47,917 nucleotides of DNA, taken from the NCBI GenBank assembly GCA_964447335.1, contig CAYUSA010000021.1, positions 1-47,917 on the forward strand, written 5' to 3'. A program made the position numbers and the translations under genes. Positions 1-6,273 of this stretch are shown here, in pieces. Every line of letters begins with the position of its first letter. The first letter of the stretch is position 1. A model generated the notes under the pieces. The model was given only the letters and a program-made list of their open reading frames with translations. It had not been told where the DNA came from and searched no databases. This stretch comes from HRBIN12 sp964447335 (GTDB taxonomy: Bacteria; Actinomycetota; UBA4738; HRBIN12).

Positions 1-60
1 GAGACGTGGAACGATGTCCCGGGACACGTGTGAACGATGTCCCGAGACATCACAGGCGGG
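1..60 (-). repeat. IS481-like end: two copies of a near-palindromic 18-bp unit
   Basis: Two units of the form GAACGATGTCCCGRGACA lie at 9-26 and 32-49, with a 23-bp period. Each has a near-palindromic TGTCCCGGGACA core. From memory, repeats of this kind precede IS481-family transposase genes in actinobacteria, which would place a minus-strand transposase just left of the window. The transposase itself is not visible. The assignment is inference; a plain regulatory repeat is the alternative. Confidence 0.4.
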
Positions 61-130
61 CGCCGGCAGGCATCGAACCTACGACATGCCGGTTCCGCCC
101 GGATGGTGCCCCCGGCAGGAATCGAACCTG
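57..130 (-). pseudogene. Two tRNA 3'-end (T-arm plus acceptor) fragments
   Basis: Read on the minus strand, 105-130 gives a T-arm with the GGTTCGATTCC loop followed by a GC-rich acceptor 3' strand ending ACCA. 57-82 gives a second T-arm (GTAGG, TTCGATG, CCTGC). Neither has an anticodon arm or a D-arm. The first fragment breaks inside the T-stem at about position 130, where an unrelated reading frame begins. tRNA 3' ends are standard integrase attachment cores, so these could be att remnants. That is inference from shape alone. Confidence 0.55.
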
Positions 131-388
131 GCGAAGGAAGCGGAGATCGCCGAGTTGTGCAAGAAGGCCCTGGAGGAAGAGAGCGATTGGCGCGAGGCGG
201 GGCCCGAAGGCCGCAAGGCGGCATTCGAGCGCTTCCAACATCTGTTGCACTCCATCGCGGATCTCACCGGGCGCACCTACGAGGACGTCATGAACGACGC
301 CGTCGAGGAGTGGGTCACGATCCACTTCTGCTCGATCCCGACCGAGAGCAAGCCGTCGGCCGAGTGGGACGCGGCCAGCCGAGCCTGA
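131..388 (+). pseudogene. 5'-truncated hypothetical protein, C-terminal part
   Basis: From about 131 the frame encodes a plausible soluble helical protein of some 85 residues, with an acidic start (KEAEIAELCKKALEEE) and a later run DLTGRTYEDVMNDAVEEW. The open frame extends upstream to position 14, but that part simply reads through the tRNA T-arm fragments and is not protein-like. No start codon or ribosome site belongs to this gene. It looks like the 3' part of a gene whose 5' end was replaced by tRNA-derived DNA. I do not recognise the family. Confidence 0.45.
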
Positions 389-442
389 CTCCCGCCACGA
401 GCCCGGTCGGCCTCGCCCGACCTCGTCGTCCGGTGATCGGCG

Positions 443-2626
443 CTACGAGACCCCGACGGGTTCGCGCTCGATCTCGGCCACCTCGTCGTCACCCTCGAAG
501 TGCATCGTCGGGAGACGCTGGTCGAGCCACCGTGGCAGCCACCAGTTCGCGTCGCCGAGCAGCATCATCGTCGCCGGTACGAGCACGACCCGCACGATCG
601 TCGCGTCGATGAACACCGCGGTCGCGAGCCCGATGCCGAACATCTTCGCGGTGGGGTCCGGCATCGCAACGAAGCTGAGGAACACGGCAATCATGATCAG
701 GGCGGCGCTCGTGATCACGCGCGCCGTGGTCGAGATCCCCCTGACGACGCTCTCGGCGTTGTTGCGCGTCCGCACGTACTCCTCGCGCACGCTCGAGAGC
801 AGGAACACCTCGTAGTCCATCGACAGGCCGAACAGCACCGCGAACATCATCATCGGGACGAAGCTCACGATCGGGATCGAGTCCTCGATGCCGAGAAGGC
901 TGCGGCCCCATCCCCACTGGAAGATCGCGACGATCACGCCGTAGGACGCCGCGATCGACAGGAGGTTCATGACCGCGGCCTTCAGCGGCACAAGGATCGA
1001 GCGGAACACGATCATGAGCAGCACGAACGACAGGAGCAGGACCGCACCGATGAACCATGGCAGCGCGTTCGTGACGCGCTCGGACATGTCGATGAACGTC
1101 GCGGTGAGTCCGCCGACGTACACGATCGCGCCGTCGGGGGTCGCGGCCGAGATCGTCTCGTCGCGGAGTCGGTGGACGAGTTTGGTTGTCTCCGGATCCT
1201 GGGGCGACGTCGTGGGGATGATCTGGATGATCGCCGCGTCGCCGGCCGGGTTCGGCTGGGGCGGCGAGACCGCGGCGACGCCGTCCGTGGACCCGAGGGC
1301 GGCGACGAGCCCTTCGAGCTGCTCGAGCGCATCCGGGTCCGCGATCTCGACCGAGAGGAGCAGCGGGCCGTTGAACCCCGGGCCGAAGCCCTCGGCGAGC
1401 AGGTCGTAGGCCTGCCGGCGGGTCTGCGACGTCGGCACGGTCCCGTCGTCGGGCATCCCCAGCTCCATCGAGAAGAACGGGAACGCGAGCGTCCCGAGCA
1501 CCACGAGCGCCCCGACGAGGTACCGCCACGGACGGCGTTCGACCTCCCGGCCCCAGCGGCCCCAGATGTTCTCGCGCCGCGCGGAACCGTTCGCTGCCTT
1601 CTGGATCCGGTGCACGCTGAGCTTGTCGATCGCACGTCCGGCGAACCCGAGCAGCGCGGGCAGCAACGTCACCGCACCGATCACCGCGACCGCGACGACG
1701 ATCGCCGTCGCCGTGGCCATCATCCCGACGAAGGCGATGCCCGAGATCCACAGGCCCAGGATCGCGACCACGACGATCGCGCCGGCGAACACGACTGCTT
1801 GACCCGCCGTGGCCGTCGCGACGCCGATCGCATGCAGGGGCTCCATCCCGGCCTGCAGGTTCTGCCGGTACCGCGTAACGAGGAACAGCGCGTAGTCGAT
1901 CCCCACGCCGAGCCCGATCATCGTCGCGAGCGTCGTGGAGAACTCGGGCACGTTCGCGAAGGACGCGACGACCAGGACGAGTCCGAGCCCGGTCGCGAGG
2001 CCGATGACCGCCGTACCGATCGGCAGCGCCATCGCGACGAGCGAACCGAACGCGAGGAGCAGGATCACCATCGCCGCGAGCAGGCCGACGAGCTCCGACG
2101 TGCCGGGATCCGTGGGCGCCGCCCACGACGCGTATTCGCCGCCGATCTCGATCTGCATGCCTGGCGTGCGGGCGGCCACGACGGCTGCCTCGAGCGGTTC
2201 GTACGGCTCGACGCCGAGCTCGTCGGCCGGCAGGTCGTAGACCACCTGCGCAAACCCGATCGAGCCGTCCGCAGACAGCGTGCCGGGCGTCTCGAGCGGG
2301 TTCGAGACCTGGAGGACGTGCGATTGCTCCGCGATCGACGCGAGCGTCTCGTTCACGACGGTGGCGCTCGCATCGTCGGCGAGCGTTCCGCGCGTGGCGT
2401 GGAAGACGATGTTCGCCGACGTGCCGGAGGCCGACGGGAAGCGCTCGGCGAGCACGTCGTAGGCGCGCTGGGACTCGGCGTCGGGGATGTTGAAGTCGTC
2501 GGTGAGCTCACCGCCGAGCACGCCGCCGCCGACGAAGATCGCGACGACCGCCCCGATCCAGATCGCGAGCGTGAGCCAACGCCGGCGGGCGGCGCCGCGG
2601 CCGAGCCGATACAGGAATGAGCTCAT
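443..2626 (-). CDS. MMPL-family (RND-like) membrane transporter
   Basis: This 727-residue protein has the MMPL layout. A first transmembrane segment (IWIGAVVAIFVGGGVLGG) is followed by an extracytoplasmic loop and a block of about five helices near residues 180-335. A second large loop and a second helix block (about 530-690) complete a two-fold repeat. The GLGVGIDYALFLVTRYR and FGLSMDYEVFLLSSVREEY stretches are the paired conserved TM4/TM10-type motifs with aspartates expected for proton coupling. MMPL proteins export lipids or hydrophobic compounds using the proton gradient; the substrate here is unknown. The length is typical. The start is the ATG at 2626. It lies 70 bp downstream of the XRE regulator gene on the same strand and may share its transcript. 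Confidence 0.93.
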   Translation of the reverse strand: MSSFLYRLGRGAARRRWLTLAIWIGAVVAIFVGGGVLGGELTDDFNIPDAESQRAYDVLAERFPSASGTSANIVFHATRGTLADDASATVVNETLASIAEQSHVLQVSNPLETPGTLSADGSIGFAQVVYDLPADELGVEPYEPLEAAVVAARTPGMQIEIGGEYASWAAPTDPGTSELVGLLAAMVILLLAFGSLVAMALPIGTAVIGLATGLGLVLVVASFANVPEFSTTLATMIGLGVGIDYALFLVTRYRQNLQAGMEPLHAIGVATATAGQAVVFAGAIVVVAILGLWISGIAFVGMMATATAIVVAVAVIGAVTLLPALLGFAGRAIDKLSVHRIQKAANGSARRENIWGRWGREVERRPWRYLVGALVVLGTLAFPFFSMELGMPDDGTVPTSQTRRQAYDLLAEGFGPGFNGPLLLSVEIADPDALEQLEGLVAALGSTDGVAAVSPPQPNPAGDAAIIQIIPTTSPQDPETTKLVHRLRDETISAATPDGAIVYVGGLTATFIDMSERVTNALPWFIGAVLLLSFVLLMIVFRSILVPLKAAVMNLLSIAASYGVIVAIFQWGWGRSLLGIEDSIPIVSFVPMMMFAVLFGLSMDYEVFLLSSVREEYVRTRNNAESVVRGISTTARVITSAALIMIAVFLSFVAMPDPTAKMFGIGLATAVFIDATIVRVVLVPATMMLLGDANWWLPRWLDQRLPTMHFEGDDEVAEIEREPVGVS

Positions 2627-2696
2627 GGGCGTGCGTACCTTCCTTCCTCGTTGGGGCGGGGCGGTCCATCGGGCCTCGCCGGTTGCTCTGTCCTCT

Positions 2697-2942
2697 TCAT
2701 CGGTCGTGCCCGGGCGACCGGGCCTCGGCGTCCGGGTACTGGAACACCTCGTCCAGCGGGGCGTCGAACGTCCGGGCGATCCGGAACGCCATCTCGAGGG
2801 ACGGGGAGTACCGGCCCTGCTCGATCGCGATGATGGTCTGGCGCGTCACCCCGACCCGATCCGCGAGCTCAGCCTGCGTCATCTCGCCGTGCGCGAACCT
2901 CAGCGACCTGATCGAGTTCGTCACCTTGGTCGGCTTGCCCAC
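2697..2942 (-). CDS. XRE/Cro-type small helix-turn-helix regulator
   Basis: This 81-residue protein is almost entirely one HTH_3 domain (about residues 8-68). The recognition region reads MTQAELADRVGVTRQTIIAIEQG, followed by SPSLEMAFRIARTFDAPLDEVF, as in the compact YgzD/Rv-type regulators. Such proteins are commonly encoded beside a small membrane protein, as here: it starts 2 bp after the stop of the upstream membrane-protein gene, so the two form one operon. The palindrome in the operon leader (3382-3399) is its likely autoregulatory site. There is no sensor domain. Confidence 0.93.
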   Translation of the reverse strand: MGKPTKVTNSIRSLRFAHGEMTQAELADRVGVTRQTIIAIEQGRYSPSLEMAFRIARTFDAPLDEVFQYPDAEARSPGHDR

Positions 2943-2944
2943 GG

Positions 2945-3364
2945 CTAGAACCCCCGGCGGTAGGCGACGATCTTGACGGTCGACGACACGAGGCTCGAGA
3001 GCACGAACGCCGTGTAGATCGCGTTGGAGATCCAGAAGTAGGCGGACTCCGTCATCGCCAAGCCCAACGGCACCAGCATGGCGAAGCCGACGACCATCCC
3101 GCCGACGTACTCGCCGAACCTGTTGATCTGCTTATCCCGCTCGTCGGTCTTGTCGGCCTCGCTCGGCTTGGAGATCGCGATCGCGATAGAGCCGATGATG
3201 TTCAAGGCGATGCTGATGCCGATCGCCCACAGCATCGTCGACACGTAGGACACCTCGGTGATCGAACCGTCCCCCGCTCGCCCGAGGATGATGCCGACGT
3301 ACGTCACGTAGGTGGCGAGGATGACGATCGCGTAGAGCCAGTTCCCCTTCTCCTGGAATGTCAT
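2945..3364 (-). CDS. Four-helix membrane protein paired with the XRE regulator
   Basis: About 139 residues with four hydrophobic segments in two pairs (YAIVILATYVTYVGIILG, MLWAIGISIALNIIGSIAI, then GGMVVGFAMLVPLGLAM and ISNAIYTAFVLSSLVSSTV). A charged cytoplasmic loop, EADKTDERDKQI, separates the pairs. The charged DERD-type loop and gene pairing resemble DUF2178-like membrane proteins encoded with XRE regulators. I chose the ATG at 3364 because AGGAGGAG lies 2 nt upstream; a start at 3400 is open but would run through the operator. Function is unknown. Its place in an autoregulated operon suggests a membrane-stress or signal input role, which is inference. Confidence 0.85.
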   Translation of the reverse strand: MTFQEKGNWLYAIVILATYVTYVGIILGRAGDGSITEVSYVSTMLWAIGISIALNIIGSIAIAISKPSEADKTDERDKQINRFGEYVGGMVVGFAMLVPLGLAMTESAYFWISNAIYTAFVLSSLVSSTVKIVAYRRGF

Positions 3365-3381
3365 CGCTCCTCCTGTCCCTA

Positions 3382-3399
3382 TGTCAAGCATCTTTGACA
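3382..3399. promoter_or_regulatory. Palindromic operator TGTCAA-N6-TTGACA before the XRE operon
   Basis: TGTCAA at 3382-3387 and TTGACA at 3394-3399 form a perfect 6-bp inverted repeat with a 6-bp spacer. It lies between the likely promoter and the ribosome site of the membrane-protein/XRE operon. A third TGTCAA half-site at 3429-3434 doubles as the -35 box. The spacing suits a small dimeric HTH repressor and suggests autorepression. Confidence 0.6.
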
Positions 3400-3407
3400 C
3401 AGGGGAA

Positions 3408-3434
3408 TGTATAGCGAAGACGACATGGTGTCAA
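3408..3434 (-). promoter_or_regulatory. Candidate sigma-70-type promoter of the membrane-protein/XRE operon
   Basis: On the minus strand there is a consensus TTGACA at 3434-3429. A TATACA hexamer follows at 3413-3408 with a 15-bp gap; an alternative frame, TACATT, gives 17 bp. This AT-richer patch stands out in high-GC DNA and lies about 50 bp upstream of the start. The predicted transcription start falls at the palindrome. Confidence 0.5.
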
Positions 3435-3472
3435 GTTTGTTTTACTCAGGCGTAGCTGCCCGGCGACGAGTC

Positions 3473-3682
3473 CTAGGAGCTCAGCGGGTTCCACGGCCCG
3501 ACGCCGCCGAGGCGCTGGGGCGTGATCCTCGTGATGAATCCCGGCGGGGGATCGGGGATGCCCGGGAACACGACGTCCGGCCCGATGTAGGTGTACGCGA
3601 GCCGCTGGAGCATCTCGGCGGCACCGCCCTCCGTCACCCGCGCCGTCCCGTACACCACCAGCATCACCCGGAGCACGACATC
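3473..3682 (-). pseudogene. C-terminal fragment of a PPOX-class (F420/FMN) oxidoreductase
   Basis: About 70 residues are recognisable: VYGTARVTEGGAAEMLQRLA, then YIGPDVVFPGIPDPPPGF and a closing GGVGPW. This is the C-terminal half of a split-barrel PPOX-class F420-dependent enzyme, normally about 130-150 residues. The N-terminal half is missing: 7 bp upstream the sequence becomes the 3' end of a tRNA-Arg. The frame is open through the junction, but there is no proper start. The fragment is clearly truncated. Confidence 0.75.
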
Positions 3683-3689
3683 CTGCGGT

Positions 3690-3761
3690 GCCCTCGGCAG
3701 GAATCGGACCTGCGACACCCGGTCTAGGAAACCGTTGCTCTATCCACTGACGCACGAGGGC
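3690..3761 (-). tRNA. tRNA-Arg(CCU), probably degenerate
   Basis: The minus strand folds as a tRNA with acceptor GCCCTCG/CGAGGGC (7 bp), an anticodon loop TTCCTAG giving CCU (Arg, AGG codon), and a T-stem GCAGG/CCTGC. Discriminator A is at 3690. Several features argue that it is decayed. The D-stem reads CGTC against GAGC, where GCTC is expected. The 27-43 pair is A-G. The T-loop is TCCGATT rather than TTCGATT, losing the pseudouridine-55 position. A truncated PPOX gene begins right at its 3' end, as at an integration junction. Confidence 0.7.
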
Positions 3762-3763
3762 AA

Positions 3764-3828
3764 CGAGGCCGAGGGCCGAGGGCCGAGGGCGCAAGGGCGA
3801 GGCTTCGAAGGCGAGAGGGCGAGGGCAG
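3764..3828. repeat. Low-complexity GAGGGC purine-rich tract
   Basis: Immediately upstream of the tRNA-Arg (minus orientation) is a run of imperfect GAGGGCC/GAGGGCG units. These include three consecutive copies of GAGGGCC-like heptamers and later AGGGCGAGG repeats. It is simple-sequence DNA with no gene. It may have arisen by slippage at the rearranged tRNA locus. Confidence 0.55.
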
Positions 3829-3963
3829 GTCACCCCCGTCGTCTGTGGGAAGTCCACCGGGGGCCCTCCGCGTGCGGTTCGACCGGGTCCCGGTCGCGAC
3901 GAGGGCGTCGGAAGCCATGCATCGGTGCGGCTGGGTCCGCCGTGGGCGCCGGCACCGACCGGA

Positions 3964-4665
3964 TCAGCCGGCGTCCTCCGCGGGATGGCCGACGGGGATC
4001 AGGTACAGGGGGACCTCCCCGCGGTCGAGGCCGAGGACGCGCGCGACGTCCTCGTCGGAGAAGGCGCCGACGGGCACGGCCGCGAGCCCGAGGGCAACCG
4101 CCTGGAGGAGCACGTTCTGCGCGGCGTGGCCCGCCTCGAGGTGCACGTACCGCTCGGCACGGTCGCCGTACTTCGCCTCGGTCCGGGCGGGCACCGCGGC
4201 GATCACGAGGACGGCGGCCGCGCCCGCGACGGCCTCCTGGCCGAGCGCCGCGGCGGCGAGCGCCCCTCGGACGTCGATCGCGGACACGACCTGGGCCCGG
4301 TGTCCTTCGGGGAGGTACCGGTACAGCCCCTCGGGCGTGGCCGCGTACATCTCCAGCGGGTAGAGCGCGCCGGCCGAGGGCGCCGTCCGGCCACCCCAGT
4401 CTGCGGTGATCCCCTGCCCGGCCCACAGGAGCTGCCCGAGCTCCTCGAGCGTCAGCGGCTCGGGCGTGAAGGACCGGACGGAGCGCCGCTCCTGAAGCGC
4501 GCGCTCGAGGGAGACCTCGCCGTCGGTGCGCGGGGGCGGGAGCTCGACGATCGCGCCGGATGCGGCGGGGGAGGGCGTCTTCCCCGGACCCACCGTCGAG
4601 CCCTGGCACGCGACCAGGCTGAACGACGAAACGAGCACGCCGACCGTCCACCTCCACCCAGCCAT
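3964..4665 (-). CDS. SagB-type nitroreductase-fold protein with lipoprotein signal
   Basis: This 233-residue protein has a short signal peptide ending in a lipobox (SLVAC, Cys20), then a Ser/Pro-rich linker. From about residue 50 it has a SagB/ThcOx-like nitroreductase domain: ERRSVRSFTPEPLTLEELGQ, then GRTAPSAGALYPLEMY (a typical SagB FMN-site stretch) and HAAQNVLLQAVALGLAAVPVGAF near the C-terminus. SagB-type FMN enzymes oxidise azolines in peptide natural products, but stand-alone homologues of unknown function are common. A lipoprotein anchor on such an enzyme is odd, since FMN would have to be loaded before or after export. No peptide precursor or cyclodehydratase gene is nearby. Confidence 0.85.
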   Translation of the reverse strand: MAGWRWTVGVLVSSFSLVACQGSTVGPGKTPSPAASGAIVELPPPRTDGEVSLERALQERRSVRSFTPEPLTLEELGQLLWAGQGITADWGGRTAPSAGALYPLEMYAATPEGLYRYLPEGHRAQVVSAIDVRGALAAAALGQEAVAGAAAVLVIAAVPARTEAKYGDRAERYVHLEAGHAAQNVLLQAVALGLAAVPVGAFSDEDVARVLGLDRGEVPLYLIPVGHPAEDAG

Positions 4666-4794
4666 GTGCCTTCTCCTCCTTGAGCCTAAGATCCGGCGGC
4701 GCGTCGCGCGAGGCCGAACGGCCCGGGAGCGACGAGCCCCGCGAACAGCTTCGGCTCCGGGCGCGGTCCCGTGGGCAGACGGGCGGCCCGAGCC

Positions 4795-6273
4795 TCAGCC
4801 TTCGGCGGTCCTCGCCTCGATGATCCGGAGGAGCTCGCGATCGACGTCTTCGGGGAGCGGCTCGGGCTCGTGCTCGGCGAGGATCCGGCGGACCTGCTCG
4901 CGGGCGCGCTCGCGCGGGTCCGGGCGCCCGGCGGCCTCCCAGGCCTCCACCGTCTCGCGGGAGAAGGTCTCCGGGGTCCACAGCTCGGGGAGGTGGCGCT
5001 GCGTGTGCGGGTGGGTGGAGAGGTCCGCACCCGCCGCGAGCTCGGCGACCTGGTCGAGCGCGAGGGTCTCCTCGGTCACGGAGATGCCCTCGAGGACATC
5101 GCAGATCACGTGGAACAGCTCGGCGTCGAGGATCACGTTCACGTTGTCGTAGACGGCCGCGCCGTGGAGCGTGCCCGTGCCGGTGATCATCTCGGCGCGT
5201 CCGGCGGCGGCGACCGCCATGAGCGAGACGGCGTGCTGCACGCCCGCCTGCCAGTCCTGCGTCTTGGCCCCGGTGTCGAGGGACAGGATGTTGATCGGCA
5301 CGCGGTAGCGGTGGGCGAGCTGCGCGAACGCGAGCTTGAGCAGGGTGTCCTCGGGTCCCCAGTCCTGCTTGTACCCGCCGGTGCGCAGGTCCATCAGCGT
5401 GGGGTACGGACCGCAGAACGTCACGGCGCCGGGCACGAGCGCCTCGACGATCGTCATGCCGCCGAGCATCTCGGCGTTCATCGAGACGAGGGTGCCGGCG
5501 AGGGTCGCCGGCGCCGTGGCGCACGGGATGCCCATCGAGATGAATCCCGAGGGCAGACCTCCTCGCGCGAACTCGATGGCGGCCTCGATCGGTCCCTCGT
5601 CGTACACGAGCGGGCTGATGCAGCACTGGTACGTGGACACGATCGGCCGCTCTCGCAGCTGCCGGTCGCCTCCGGCCACGACCCGAGCCATCTCAAGCAC
5701 GGCCTGCGCGTCCCGGCGGCTGTACGTCTCGTTGTGTTGCAGGTGTTTCGTCGAGTTCCCGAACACCGCACGCGTGATGTGGACGGCCTGCGTGTGCGGC
5801 GGCACGTCCGCCGGCGCCACGGTCGGCCACAGGTAGCCGACCTCGGGGACGGCGTCGACCACGCGGGTGGTGTCCACCAGGTCCTGCAGGTTCGAGGGGC
5901 GGCGCAGGCCGGTCTCGGTGTCCACGAGGAACGCTGCGGTGCCGTCGCCGGAGAGGAACCCGGCGCTGCCGTCGATCGGCAGGTCGAGGGCCGGGTCGCG
6001 CGCGGCCATGAGGAAGCTCGGCGGCACGAGCGCCATGCACTCCTCGACCATCGCCGGCGCGAAGCGAGCGCGCATCGCGGCCTCGTCGACCGTTGCACCG
6101 GCCGCGCCGAGCTCGCGCAGGATGTCCGGCGAGCGGACCTGGACCCCGACGCGCTCGAGCACGCGGAGCGAGGCGGCGTGGATCCGCTCGAGCTCGTCAT
6201 CGGTGAGGACCTCGACGGTCCACGGATGGCGGAGCGCGCGGGTGAAGCGCGTCTCAGCGGCGGTCGCGCTCAT
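4795..6273 (-). CDS. MttB-family (non-pyrrolysine) methylamine/betaine methyltransferase
   Basis: This 492-residue TIM-barrel protein matches the trimethylamine methyltransferase MttB/MtgB superfamily (COG5598) in length and motifs. Examples are ELERIHAASLRVLERVGVQV near the N-terminus, STKHLQHNETYSRRDAQAVL, and GAKTQDWQAGVQHAVSLM with EMITGTGTLHG in the C-terminal third. True MttB needs pyrrolysine (in-frame amber); there is no internal TAG, so this belongs to the non-Pyl branch. Characterised members of that branch demethylate glycine betaine, carnitine or related quaternary amines onto a corrinoid protein. The start overlaps the end of the upstream paralogue by 20 bp, so the two are co-translated. 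No corrinoid protein or reactivase lies in the window. Confidence 0.9.
   Translation of the reverse strand: MSATAAETRFTRALRHPWTVEVLTDDELERIHAASLRVLERVGVQVRSPDILRELGAAGATVDEAAMRARFAPAMVEECMALVPPSFLMAARDPALDLPIDGSAGFLSGDGTAAFLVDTETGLRRPSNLQDLVDTTRVVDAVPEVGYLWPTVAPADVPPHTQAVHITRAVFGNSTKHLQHNETYSRRDAQAVLEMARVVAGGDRQLRERPIVSTYQCCISPLVYDEGPIEAAIEFARGGLPSGFISMGIPCATAPATLAGTLVSMNAEMLGGMTIVEALVPGAVTFCGPYPTLMDLRTGGYKQDWGPEDTLLKLAFAQLAHRYRVPINILSLDTGAKTQDWQAGVQHAVSLMAVAAAGRAEMITGTGTLHGAAVYDNVNVILDAELFHVICDVLEGISVTEETLALDQVAELAAGADLSTHPHTQRHLPELWTPETFSRETVEAWEAAGRPDPRERAREQVRRILAEHEPEPLPEDVDRELLRIIEARTAEG

Noticed and set aside
500..2620. Long open frame antisense to the MMPL gene (706 codons)
   Set aside because: Composition is dominated by Arg, Glu, Asp and His in a repetitive pattern typical of high-GC antisense frames. 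It has no domain, and the minus-strand MMPL protein has clear motifs.
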